Source: Burkholderia pseudomultivorans (GTDB taxonomy: Bacteria; Pseudomonadota; Gammaproteobacteria; Burkholderiales; Burkholderiaceae). From it: 64,000 nucleotides of DNA. Positions 33,531 through 42,158 of the stretch are shown here, in pieces. The stretch spans positions 3,472,001-3,536,000 of the forward strand of contig NZ_CP013378.1 of assembly GCF_001718415.1 (NCBI RefSeq), read 5' to 3'. Both the position numbers and the translations under genes were made by a program. Position 1 is the stretch's first letter; the number at the start of each line of letters is the position of its first letter. The notes under the pieces are model-generated. The model saw nothing but the letters and a program-made list of their open reading frames with translations. It was not told where the DNA came from and did no database searches.

Positions 33531-34955
33531 ATGAACCCCACGCTACGGATTTTTCGCCTGTTCGCCGCATCGCTCGCCGTCGCGGCTGCCGGCTTCGCGC
33601 ATGCCGAAACGATTCGCGTCGCGATCGGAACGCAGGACACGACGATCAACTGCGCGACCGGCGGCCTGCTGATTCGCGAACTGCATCTGCTCGACAAGTA
33701 CCTGCCGCGCACCGGCAAGTATCGCGACGTGAAATACGACGTGCAATGGAAGGACTTCACTTCCGGCGCACCGCTGACCAACGAGATGGTCGCCGGCAAG
33801 CTCGACTTCGGTGCGATGGCCGACTTTCCCGGCGCACTGAACGGCGCGGCGTTCCGCAAGGCCGGCCGCAGCAGCGTGTTCATCACCGTGCTCGACGGCA
33901 GCATCGACGGCAGCGGCAACGGCATCGTCGTGCCGACGAACTCGCCGGCGCGCTCGCTGGCCGACCTCAAGGGCAAGACGATCTCGGTGCCGTTCGCCTC
34001 GACCGCGCACGGGATGCTGCTGCGCGCGATCAAGGCGCAAGGCTGGAATCCCGACACCGACGTGAACATCGTCACGCAGGCGCCGGAGGTGGCCGGCAGC
34101 GCGCTGAAGGCGAACAAGATCGACGCGCATGCAGATTTCGTGCCGTTCGCGGACCTGTTCCCGTACCGCGGCATCGCCCGCAAGATCTACGACGGCGCGC
34201 AAAGCCACGCGCCGACCTTCCACGGCGCGCTCGTCGATGCCGCCTATGCGCAGCGCTATCCGGAAGTGGTCGTCGCGTACCTGCGGGCCGTGATCGAGGC
34301 AAACCGGCTGCTCGCGGAAAACCCGGAGAAGTACAGCCTGCTGATCGAGAAGGTCACCGGCATCGACGCGCCGGTCGATTACCTGTATCACGGGCCGCTC
34401 GGCATCCAGACCCGCGGCCTGACCTGGAAGCCCGAATACCGGCAGGCCGTCGCCACCGCGATCGATACGCTCAAGCTGCTGAAGAAGACCGACACCGCGC
34501 CCGATCCCGCGACCTTCATCGACGATCGCTACATCCGCGCGGCCTTCAAGGCGTCGGGGCTCGACTACGATGCGGCGCTCAGGCATTACGGCAAGCAGCC
34601 GCTCGTCGCAAACGATGCATCGACCGGCAAGCCGATTCGCGATTTCAACGACGTCGCGCAGGTCTGGCTCGCCGGCGACGAAGCCGTGCGTCACTACGCG
34701 AGCCCGGCCGCCGCGTTCGCCGTGCTCGAGAAGCTCGGCCCGGCCGCGAAGGTGCGCGCGGTGTACGTGCACGACCATGCAAGCGGCCTGAAGCTGTTCG
34801 CCGACCAGGCGTGGTACGTGAAGGACGCGCGCGGCACGCTCACCGCGTTCCTGCTGAAGACGGGCGCCGACGCATACGCGCAGCAGGTATCGGGCGCGGT
34901 CGTCGACTACGCGGCCGCGAAGACCGGCGCCGCACAGGCGCTCGCTGCACGCTGA
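33531..34955 (+). CDS. ABC transporter substrate-binding protein with a NosL-like C-terminal domain
   Basis: A 474-residue periplasmic protein. A signal peptide ends near residue 25 (AHA). Residues about 26-350 form an SsuA/TauA/NMT1-type binding domain (IRVAIGTQDTTINCATGG; LADLKGKTISVPFASTAHG). Residues about 360-462 resemble NosL: GKPIRDFNDVAQVW, VRAVYVHDH, DQAWYV and a GAVVDY end. The metal-binding cysteine of NosL is not seen. The extra domain makes it about 140 residues longer than usual SsuA proteins. The permease and ATPase genes follow directly. Confidence 0.85.
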   Translation: MNPTLRIFRLFAASLAVAAAGFAHAETIRVAIGTQDTTINCATGGLLIRELHLLDKYLPRTGKYRDVKYDVQWKDFTSGAPLTNEMVAGKLDFGAMADFPGALNGAAFRKAGRSSVFITVLDGSIDGSGNGIVVPTNSPARSLADLKGKTISVPFASTAHGMLLRAIKAQGWNPDTDVNIVTQAPEVAGSALKANKIDAHADFVPFADLFPYRGIARKIYDGAQSHAPTFHGALVDAAYAQRYPEVVVAYLRAVIEANRLLAENPEKYSLLIEKVTGIDAPVDYLYHGPLGIQTRGLTWKPEYRQAVATAIDTLKLLKKTDTAPDPATFIDDRYIRAAFKASGLDYDAALRHYGKQPLVANDASTGKPIRDFNDVAQVWLAGDEAVRHYASPAAAFAVLEKLGPAAKVRAVYVHDHASGLKLFADQAWYVKDARGTLTAFLLKTGADAYAQQVSGAVVDYAAAKTGAAQALAAR

Positions 34956-34996
34956 GCCTCGCGCTCCTTCTCCACTCATCGACACCGGACATTCGC

Positions 34997-35872
34997 ATGG
35001 CCGCCACCTTCGAACTCGCCAAACGTCGTCTCCCCGACCCGCCGCGCACGAGCGACGGCTTCGCGTCGCGCGCCGCCACGCGCGATCGTTCCAACTCGCT
35101 GCGCCGGCGCGCCACGCGGATCGCGTCGCTCGCCGCATGCGTCGCGCTGTGGCAGGCGGCCGTCCACTGGCGGCTGTCACTCGGCATCGTCACGTTCGCG
35201 AACGTGCCCGCGCCGACCGACGTCGGCCCGGCGCTCTGGTCGTTCCTGCAATCGCCGAAGCTGCCGATGCACCTGCTCGCGAGCGTCACGCGCGTGCTGG
35301 CGGGATTCGTCGCGGCGGCCGTCGCGGGCATCGGCCTCGGGCTCGCGATCGGCCGCTACCGCGCGCTCGAGGACACGCTGCTGCCGCCGCTCGAGGTATT
35401 GCGACCGATTCCTGCCGTCGCGTGGATTCCGCTCGCGATCCTGATGTTTCCGTCGTCCGAGCTCAGCATGATGTTCATCACCTTCGTCGGCGCGCTGTTC
35501 CCGATCCTGCTGAACACCGTGCACGGCGCCGAGGCCGTCGACCCGCGGCTCGTCGCGACCGCGCGCAGCCTCGGCACGCGCGGCCTCGCGCTCTATGCGG
35601 AAGTGATCCTGCCCGGCGCCGCGCCGGCGATCTTCACGGGCCTGTCGATCGGCATGGGCACCGCCTGGTTCTGCCTCGTCACCGCCGAAATGATCGCAGG
35701 CCAGTACGGCATCGGCTATTTCACATGGGAGTCCTATACGCTGCAGAACTATCCGGACATCGTGGTCGGGATGGCGCTGATCGGCCTGCTCGGGATGGGC
35801 AGCAGCCTGCTCGTCAAGCGGATCGGCGCGGCCCTCACGCCGTGGTATGCGCCGCGCGGAGGCCGGTCGTGA
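34997..35872 (+). CDS. ABC transporter permease (SsuC/TauC type)
   Basis: A 291-residue inner-membrane permease with a charged N-terminus of about 35 residues and about six helices. The EAA loop that docks the ATPase is seen at EVILPGAAPAIFTGLSIGMG. PIPAVAWIPLAILMF and TARSLG are typical of nitrate/sulfonate/taurine permeases. Its stop overlaps the ATPase start by GTGA. Confidence 0.9.
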   Translation: MAATFELAKRRLPDPPRTSDGFASRAATRDRSNSLRRRATRIASLAACVALWQAAVHWRLSLGIVTFANVPAPTDVGPALWSFLQSPKLPMHLLASVTRVLAGFVAAAVAGIGLGLAIGRYRALEDTLLPPLEVLRPIPAVAWIPLAILMFPSSELSMMFITFVGALFPILLNTVHGAEAVDPRLVATARSLGTRGLALYAEVILPGAAPAIFTGLSIGMGTAWFCLVTAEMIAGQYGIGYFTWESYTLQNYPDIVVGMALIGLLGMGSSLLVKRIGAALTPWYAPRGGRS

Positions 35873-36657
35873 GCGCGGCCGGGCTTGCCTCGCCCGCGCC
35901 GGGCCGCGTCGGCGTGCGGGCGCTGACGATCGAACTCGGGCCGCCGCACGCGCGCTTCGCCGCACTCGATGCGCTCGACGTCGATATCGCGCCGGGCGAA
36001 TTCGTCTGCGTGCTCGGGCCGTCGGGATGCGGGAAATCGACGCTGCTCGGCGCGCTCGCCGGCCATGTCGCGGCCACGGAAGGCGAGATCGTCGTCGATG
36101 GCGTGCCGGTCGAGCGCCCGCATCCCGATCGCGGGCTCGTGTTCCAGCAGCACACGCTGTTTCCGTGGAAACGCGTGATCGACAACGTCGCGTTCGGCCT
36201 GAAGATGAAGGGCGTGCCCGCGCGCGAACGTCGGCGCGAAGCGGCTGCACTGCTCGAACTCGTCGGGCTCGGCGGCTACGGCGCGCACTACCCGGCCCAG
36301 CTTTCCGGCGGCATGCAGCAGCGTGTCGAGATTGCGCGCGTACTGATCAACCGGCCGCGCATCCTGCTGATGGACGAACCTTTCGGCGCACTCGATGCGC
36401 AGACGCGCCGGATGATGCAGACGCTGCTGCTCGACATCTGGTCGCGGATCGGCACGACCGTGTTGTTCGTCACGCACGACATCGAGGAGGCGCTGTTCCT
36501 CGGCGATCGCATCCTGATGCTGTCGCCACGGCCCGCACGCCTCGTCGCCGACATTCGGGTGCCGCTCGCGCGGCCGCGCACCGACGACAGCACGACCGAT
36601 CCCGCGTTCATCGACATCAAGCGCCGCTGCCTCGCGCTGCTGCGCGACGCGGGATGA
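35869..36657 (+). CDS. ABC transporter ATP-binding protein (SsuB/TauB type)
   Basis: A 262-residue ATPase with Walker A GPSGCGKST (50-58), Q-loop VFQQHTLFPW, signature LSGGMQQR (145-152), Walker B LLMDE (166-170) and the switch histidine in FVTHDIEEA. The GTG start overlaps the permease stop. With the two preceding genes it completes an importer of the nitrate/sulfonate/taurine class. Confidence 0.93.
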   Translation: MSAAGLASPAPGRVGVRALTIELGPPHARFAALDALDVDIAPGEFVCVLGPSGCGKSTLLGALAGHVAATEGEIVVDGVPVERPHPDRGLVFQQHTLFPWKRVIDNVAFGLKMKGVPARERRREAAALLELVGLGGYGAHYPAQLSGGMQQRVEIARVLINRPRILLMDEPFGALDAQTRRMMQTLLLDIWSRIGTTVLFVTHDIEEALFLGDRILMLSPRPARLVADIRVPLARPRTDDSTTDPAFIDIKRRCLALLRDAG

Positions 36658-36694
36658 TCCCGCGCCGCTCCTTCACCGCTTCGACCCTTCGCCC

Positions 36695-37687
36695 ATGACC
36701 GCCTACTCCTCCGCATTCCCGTCACCCGATGCGCACGAGCACGACGCTGCCGCGCTCGTCGCGCGCCTCGCCGCCCCCGATCCGTCGGTGCGCCGCATTG
36801 CGCTGTACGAACTCGCCGACCTCGAGGATCCCGACCTCGTGCCGGCATTCGTCGCGGCGCTGCACGACGATCCATCGGCCGACGTGCGTCACGAGGCCGC
36901 GCGCGTGCTCGGCGCGTGGGAACAGCCCGACGTCGTCGACGCGCTGTGCCGCGCGCTGCTCGATCCGGACGACGCAGTCCGCGCCACTGCGGCGCAGAGC
37001 CTGTCCGAGCTGAAGGACGCCGCGTCCGGTCCCGTGCTGCGACGCTGGGCCGATCGCCCCGAACCGTTCGTGCGCGGCGCCGTGCTGCGCGGCCTGCGCG
37101 AGCTGCGTTTTGCGGATGCGTTCGAACCGGCGCTGGATGCGCTCGACGATGCGGCCGCGGCGGTGCGCAGCGAAGCCGTCGCGGTGCTCGGCTGGCTGCG
37201 GGAGCCGCGCGCGCTGGCGCCGCTCGCGCGCGTCGCGACCGACGATCCGGATGCCGAGGTGCGACGCGTCGCCGTGGGCGCCGTCGGGTTCGCACCGCCC
37301 GGCGATGCGGCTGTCTCGGCCGCGCTGCTTGCCGCGCTGCGCGACCGCGAATGGCAGGTGCGCGAGGAAGCAGCCGCGACGCTCGGCAAGCTGCGCGTCG
37401 CCCATGCTCGCGAACCGCTCGTCGCCGCGCTCGACGACGATTACTGGCAGGTGCGCGTGCGTGCGGCGCGCGCGCTCGGACAGCTGCGCGACGCGGCCGC
37501 CGCGCCGGCTGTCGCCGCACTGCTCGCGCATGCGATCAGCAACCTGCGCAAGGAAGCCGCGCTCGCGCTCGGCGAGCTGCGCGACCCGGCCACGCTGCCG
37601 GCCCTGCACGATGCGCTCGAGGATCGCGATCCGGAGGTGCGCAAGGCCGTGCGGATCGCGATCCGGCAAATCGGGGAAGCGCCATGA
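36695..37687 (+). CDS. HEAT-repeat protein (PBS lyase-like repeats)
   Basis: A 330-residue soluble protein built of about nine helical repeats of roughly 31 residues (units such as DPDLVPAFVAALHDDPSADV, VRHEAARVLGAW, VRKAVRIAIRQIG), as in PBS-lyase HEAT proteins. Such proteins scaffold complexes or load cofactors onto partners. It overlaps the DUF971 gene by ATGA, and together they close the transporter/oxidoreductase cluster. A role in assembling the flavoprotein-ferredoxin enzyme is a guess. Confidence 0.88.
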   Translation: MTAYSSAFPSPDAHEHDAAALVARLAAPDPSVRRIALYELADLEDPDLVPAFVAALHDDPSADVRHEAARVLGAWEQPDVVDALCRALLDPDDAVRATAAQSLSELKDAASGPVLRRWADRPEPFVRGAVLRGLRELRFADAFEPALDALDDAAAAVRSEAVAVLGWLREPRALAPLARVATDDPDAEVRRVAVGAVGFAPPGDAAVSAALLAALRDREWQVREEAAATLGKLRVAHAREPLVAALDDDYWQVRVRAARALGQLRDAAAAPAVAALLAHAISNLRKEAALALGELRDPATLPALHDALEDRDPEVRKAVRIAIRQIGEAP

Positions 37688-37968
37688 CGCCGCCGACCGA
37701 CATCATGCTCGACACGGCGGGCCGCGCGATGACGCTGCGCTGGCCGGACCGCGAAGCGCAGCGTGTGGACTATGCGCGGCTGCGCCGCGACTGTCCGTGC
37801 GCCGAATGCCGCAGGATCCGCCATGACGGCGGCAGCGTCGCCGTGCAGCCGGACATTGCGCTGGTGCGTGTGGAAGCCGCAGGGTATGGCATTCGCCTCG
37901 TGTTCGGCGACGGCCATGCGCGCGGCATCTATCCGTGGTCGTATCTGGCGGAACTCGCACATGCGTAA
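37684..37968 (+). CDS. DUF971 protein
   Basis: A 94-residue protein with the DUF971 (gamma-butyrobetaine hydroxylase N-terminal-like) pattern: LRWPDREAQRVDYARLRRDCPCAECR, then VEAAGYGIRLVFGDGH and GIYPWSYL. The CPCAEC cysteines suggest a zinc or iron-sulfur site. Such proteins occur near Fe-S cluster genes. It overlaps the HEAT gene by four bases and is the last gene of the cluster. Confidence 0.9.
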   Translation: MTPPTDIMLDTAGRAMTLRWPDREAQRVDYARLRRDCPCAECRRIRHDGGSVAVQPDIALVRVEAAGYGIRLVFGDGHARGIYPWSYLAELAHA

Positions 37969-38296
37969 GACGCGTGCGGCGAAAGCGCAGCGGGCCGTCT
38001 CGATCAGCGGTTGATCGGGGTGGTGCTGCTCGCATCGGGCCGCTTCGCGTCCGGAGGCGGCCGTGTACGCTTGCCGCCGCCATTCGTCCCCCATCTCACT
38101 CGGATCGCGGCAGACACGGTTCGTGCCCCATCGCTCGCTCACGCGCCACGCGCGATCGTGACATCATCGCGTACTGACGAGAGCGCCCCCGCGCGTCCCC
38201 GCCCCTTGGTGAATGACGCTCCCATCTGCACGCTCGTCGAAACGCTGCGACACTGACGCCTGCGGCATTGGTTTCCGCTTCTCCAGGAGCACGCAC
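37969..38296. other. Intergenic region, no gene seen
   Basis: About 330 bases after the DUF971 stop. No stem followed by a T run, tRNA-like fold or frame with a binding site was found; it probably contains the promoter of the next dehydrogenase gene. Confidence 0.5.
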
Positions 38297-39181
38297 ATGC
38301 AGACAGCAGTCGGATTCATCGGCCTCGGCGTGATGGGCACGCCGATGGCGCTCAATCTCGCCCGGGCCGGCACGCCGCTGGTCGTGTGGAGCCGCTCGAA
38401 CCGCAACGACGACGCCTTGCGCGACGCCGGCGCGCGCGTGGCCGACGGCCCCGACGACGTGTTCGCCGCGTGCCGCACCGTGATCCTGATGCTGGCGAAC
38501 GACGCGGCGACCGACGCCGTTCTTGGACGCGGCACGGCGGATTTTGTCCGCCGCGTCGCCGGACACACGATCGTCAACATGGGCACGCATCCGCCCGAAT
38601 ACTCGCGCACGCTGGCCGACGAAGTCGCCGCCGCATCGGGCCGCTACGTCGAGGCGCCCGTGTCGGGCTCGCGCAAGCCGGCCGAAGCGGGCCAGCTCGT
38701 CGTGATGCTGGCCGGCGCGCCGGACGACGTCGACGCGGTGCGCTCGCTCGTGCAACCGCTGTGCCGCGACAGCTTCGTGTGCGGCGACGTGCCGGCGGCG
38801 CTGACGATGAAGCTCGCGGTCAACCTGTTCCTGATCACGATGGTCACGGGCCTGACCGAGGCCACGCATTTCGCGCAGCGTCACGGCATCGATCTCGCGC
38901 GCTTCGCCGACGTACTGAACGCGGGCCCGATGGCGAGCGACGTGTCGCGCGTGAAGCTCGGCAAGCTCGTCGAATCGGATTTCTCGGTGCAGGCGGCAAT
39001 TACCGACGTGCTGAAGAACGCGCGCCTCGTCGCCGAAGCGGCGAGAAGCATCGGCATCGCGTCGCCGCTGCTCGACATCTGCCATGCGCTGTACGGCGAA
39101 ACCGAGCGCGCCGGACACGGATCGGACGACATGGTCGCCGTGATCCGCGCGATCGAGCAGCGAACCGACGCGGCGCGATGA
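38297..39181 (+). CDS. NAD(P)-dependent beta-hydroxyacid dehydrogenase, second paralogue
   Basis: A 294-residue member of the 3-hydroxyisobutyrate dehydrogenase family with GLGVMG at 9-14, VEAPVSGSRKPAEAG (118-132) and the catalytic K172. It is only moderately like the protein at 13821-14714 and may have another substrate (for example a succinic semialdehyde reductase-like one). AGGAG lies about 7 bases before the ATG; a longer frame to 38213 lacks a site. The NUDIX gene follows 49 bases later. Confidence 0.86.
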   Translation: MQTAVGFIGLGVMGTPMALNLARAGTPLVVWSRSNRNDDALRDAGARVADGPDDVFAACRTVILMLANDAATDAVLGRGTADFVRRVAGHTIVNMGTHPPEYSRTLADEVAAASGRYVEAPVSGSRKPAEAGQLVVMLAGAPDDVDAVRSLVQPLCRDSFVCGDVPAALTMKLAVNLFLITMVTGLTEATHFAQRHGIDLARFADVLNAGPMASDVSRVKLGKLVESDFSVQAAITDVLKNARLVAEAARSIGIASPLLDICHALYGETERAGHGSDDMVAVIRAIEQRTDAAR

Positions 39182-39230
39182 GCCGCCGGCATACACGCGG
39201 GTTGGCCCGCGATCACGCTTGAGGAACGCC

Positions 39231-39686
39231 ATGTCCGAATCGTCGCGCGCCGCCCGCCCCGTTCCTGCCGTGATCGGCGTCGTGCTTCGCGGGCAGGACG
39301 TATTGCTCGTGCGTCGCGCGAATCCGCCGGACGCCGGCCGCTGGGGCTTTCCCGGTGGCAAGATCGAGCCCGGCGAGCCGGTCGCGGACGCGGCCGTGCG
39401 GGAGATCGTCGAAGAAACGAGCGTCGAGGTCGAGGCACTGGACGTGTTCACCGCACTCGATGCATTCGACCGCGATGCCGACGGCACGCTGCGCTACCAC
39501 TTCGTGCTGGTCGTCGTGCTCTGCAGATGGCTGCGCGGGACGCCCGTCGCCGGCGACGATGCGCTCGATGCACGCTGGTTCGGTGTCGCCGAACTCGATC
39601 GCGACGATCTCCCGATGAGCGCCGGCGTGCGGGACGTCGCGCGGCGTGCAGCTGAACGGGCGGCGGCGCTTGGCGAAGCGCGGTAA
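39231..39686 (+). CDS. NUDIX hydrolase
   Basis: A 151-residue hydrolase with a full Nudix box (GKIEPGEPVADAAVREIVEE, about 43-62), acting on a nucleoside diphosphate-linked substrate with Mg2+. VIGVVLRGQDVLLVRRANPP fits the ADP-ribose/MutT-like subgroup. GAGG lies before the ATG at 39231; the upstream in-frame TTG is unlikely to be used. Confidence 0.9.
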   Translation: MSESSRAARPVPAVIGVVLRGQDVLLVRRANPPDAGRWGFPGGKIEPGEPVADAAVREIVEETSVEVEALDVFTALDAFDRDADGTLRYHFVLVVVLCRWLRGTPVAGDDALDARWFGVAELDRDDLPMSAGVRDVARRAAERAAALGEAR

Positions 39687-39753
39687 GGGTCGTGAATGCG
39701 GGATGGCGCGGTCTTTGTCGCGCTGGCCGACGGGCGACCGCGCAATCAGTTCG

Positions 39754-40416
39754 TCAATCCGCATCGAACCGCTGGCGAAGCGCCTCGGCCGACGAGTCTC
39801 CGCCCGTCAGCGGCCACCGCCCGACGATGTCGTAGCGCTTCCTGCCGAGCCAGCTGTGGATCAACACGAATTCGTTCACGATCCACGTAACGGGCTCGAT
39901 GCAGGGCTGCTCGGGCCCGCGTTCACCGTACAGCAAGGTCACGTGCGGTGTGAAGCGCGCGGCCGAGACACGCAGGCCGGCCCTTCTCAGCGCCTCGCGA
40001 AGTTGCTGCTGAAAGGCGATCAACGCGTCCGCGCCGGCGCTTGACGTCAGCACCCGCGGTTGATGGCCCGGCCGACCGTTGAAGCTGACGATCCTGTCGA
40101 AGGTCACGCGGAAGGCGGATGCAGCGATGCGATCCGCCGCGGCGCATGCGCGCGCGATGACGGCACCCGGCGCATACGCGAAGTCGCCCAGCGAATACAG
40201 CGTGACGTGCAGACGTTCGGTGCGCAGCACCTCTGCCTTTCCTGGCGTTCCCGATCGGCAGTCTTCGGCCAGCGCCGCAATACGCGCGGCCGCGCCCGGA
40301 TCGGGCATCACCGCGAAGAAGAAGCGATGCTCGGGAGCCGGTGGCGGCAAGTCGAATCCGGGTAGCGTCAGCTGGGTCACGGCAGCATGGCAGGCAAACC
40401 AGTGCGAAGCGCCCAT
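39754..40416 (-). CDS. 2'-5' RNA ligase family phosphoesterase (ThpR/LigT-like)
   Basis: A 220-residue 2H phosphoesterase. Both HxTx motifs are present: HVTLYSL in the first half and HVTLLYG in the second. Family members hydrolyse or ligate cyclic phosphate ends on RNA. The start is uncertain: ATG 40416 or GTG 40380, with no clear binding site for either. It converges with NUDIX and diverges from the exonuclease gene. Confidence 0.82.
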   Translation of the reverse strand: MGASHWFACHAAVTQLTLPGFDLPPPAPEHRFFFAVMPDPGAAARIAALAEDCRSGTPGKAEVLRTERLHVTLYSLGDFAYAPGAVIARACAAADRIAASAFRVTFDRIVSFNGRPGHQPRVLTSSAGADALIAFQQQLREALRRAGLRVSAARFTPHVTLLYGERGPEQPCIEPVTWIVNEFVLIHSWLGRKRYDIVGRWPLTGGDSSAEALRQRFDAD

Positions 40417-40565
40417 TATCGTCAATCGGCGACCGGCCCGCTCGCCGTGACGACGAGACGGCAAAAACCGGTCGCTGCCGGGCATGGACGGGGCCATCGC
40501 CGGCGCGAAGATGCTACCCTCTCGGCCGAACCACAAATCGCCGCGAGAAGTAACAGGACTTGACC

Positions 40566-41183
40566 ATGCAAACCGTTGCGGTACTGGACTTTGAAACAAC
40601 CGGGCTTTCGCCGAATCTCGGCGACCGCGCGACCGAAATCGCCGTCATCCTGCTCCGGGACGGGCAGATCGTCGACCGTTATCAAAGCCTGATGAATGCA
40701 GGCAGACGCATCCCGTCCGATGTCGTCGCGCTCACCGGCATCACGAACGACATGATCGCATCGGCCCCGCCCGCGGCAAAGGTCATGAAAGAAGCGGCGG
40801 CGTTCGTTGGCAAGCATGCGGTCGTGGCCCACAACGCCGGTTTCGACAAACGGTTCTGGCAGGCCGAACTCGGCCGTCTCGATGTCAGCGCCGAGCACGC
40901 CTTCGCATGCACGATGCTGGTCGCGAGACGCATCTACCCGGACGCCCGGAGCCATCGTCTGTCCAGTCTCGCGGAGATGCTGCAGTTGCCGAAATCGGGC
41001 CGTGCGCACCGCGCGATGGTCGATGCGGAAATGGCCGGTCATCTCTGGTGCAGGCTGCAGCACGACATCGCCCGAACCTACGGACTCGACCGGATCGATC
41101 ACACGCTGATGACGCAGGTACAGGCGACGAGCAAGGCGAAAGTGCCGACGTACTTGCGCTCGCTGGGGCGGTCGCGCGGGTGA
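40566..41183 (+). CDS. DnaQ-like 3'-5' exonuclease
   Basis: A 205-residue DEDDh exonuclease: D8 and E10 in VLDFETTGLS, HNAGFDKRFW (Exo II), and HRAMVDAEM (Exo III His/Asp). It resembles the epsilon/RNase T-like stand-alone proteins, with a C-terminal basic tail. It might act in RNA or DNA end trimming. The ATG at 40566 is used; a TTG two codons upstream is possible. Confidence 0.9.
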   Translation: MQTVAVLDFETTGLSPNLGDRATEIAVILLRDGQIVDRYQSLMNAGRRIPSDVVALTGITNDMIASAPPAAKVMKEAAAFVGKHAVVAHNAGFDKRFWQAELGRLDVSAEHAFACTMLVARRIYPDARSHRLSSLAEMLQLPKSGRAHRAMVDAEMAGHLWCRLQHDIARTYGLDRIDHTLMTQVQATSKAKVPTYLRSLGRSRG

Positions 41184-41499
41184 GCGTGCGTGGGCACATT
41201 GCAATCTTCGTGAGCCCATATCCGGTTTAATGTGTCACGAAGATCACATTTCCGCCTGCTCGCCCGGGCTGACTGAACAGCTTGACGTCACACCGACACC
41301 GGGCGCGTTCACCGCGAGTTTTTGACGACCATGACCCGCGCGCAACGGCCGCCGGGCCTCCCGCCCTCGCGAAGCCGCAGGCACGCCCGCCGATGCTTCG
41401 TCGGCGCCTTTGCACCGCAAACACCGTAGCGGTCATTCGACACCGGCACTTCGGTGGTCGACAATCGATGCCACACGCCTTGTCCGAATCACCAAGACC
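41184..41499. other. Intergenic region, no gene seen
   Basis: About 316 bases with lower GC than the surroundings. No terminator, promoter or RNA fold is clear. It begins the AT-richer accessory patch. Confidence 0.5.
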
Positions 41500-42012
41500 A
41501 TGTCTACGCCTACGCTACGCCTCATCGACCGTCAGCTTTCGAGTGACGTAGAACGATTGCAAAACGTGTTGGAGGGCGCCCCAGGTTATAGCCTGGCCGT
41601 CGAAGGAAGGTTGCCCGGCCCTGGCGCCGCCATTGAGGTACTTGATGCGCTACCGCCGGGCAAAGACTATGCGGACAAATTCGTTTACGAAATTGCCCAC
41701 GATGGCGAGGCGGTCGGATGTCTTGAGATGGTGAGAGGCTACCCGGAAACCGACATCGCGTTCATCGGCCTCTTGCTGTTCCGGGAGGAATCGCAGGGCC
41801 GCGGATTCGGCCCACAGGTTCTGCAAATGGCTGAAGCCATCTGCACGGGTTGGCAATGCCGCGCATTGCGTCTTGCCGTCATCGACACAAACCCGCGAGC
41901 GCTCGAATTCTGGAAGCGCGAGGGCTTCGTCGAACTACTTCGCAAGCCGGCGATAGATTACGCTGGACAAGCGATCGTGATGCAACGCGGGTTGGTTACG
42001 CGTCCGGCTTGA
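41500..42012 (+). CDS. GNAT-family N-acetyltransferase
   Basis: A 170-residue acetyltransferase. The GNAT motif A is in FREESQGRGFGPQVLQMAEAI (RGFG binds acetyl-CoA pyrophosphate) and motif B near NPRALEFWKREGFVE. Substrate is not assignable. Codon use is AT-richer than flanking genes, suggesting acquisition. It has no operon neighbour. Confidence 0.85.
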   Translation: MSTPTLRLIDRQLSSDVERLQNVLEGAPGYSLAVEGRLPGPGAAIEVLDALPPGKDYADKFVYEIAHDGEAVGCLEMVRGYPETDIAFIGLLLFREESQGRGFGPQVLQMAEAICTGWQCRALRLAVIDTNPRALEFWKREGFVELLRKPAIDYAGQAIVMQRGLVTRPA

Positions 42013-42158
42013 CTCGAGCATCGAACGACCGCTTTCGGCGCCGCCGAATGACCGCAACTGGCCGGCTAGCGCCCGACACGGTCAGCGCAAATCGCCCCTG
42101 AACAGCCATCGGCGCTCGGCAAAAACAGACGCTCGCGAAGTTCGAAAAGCCCAATCGA

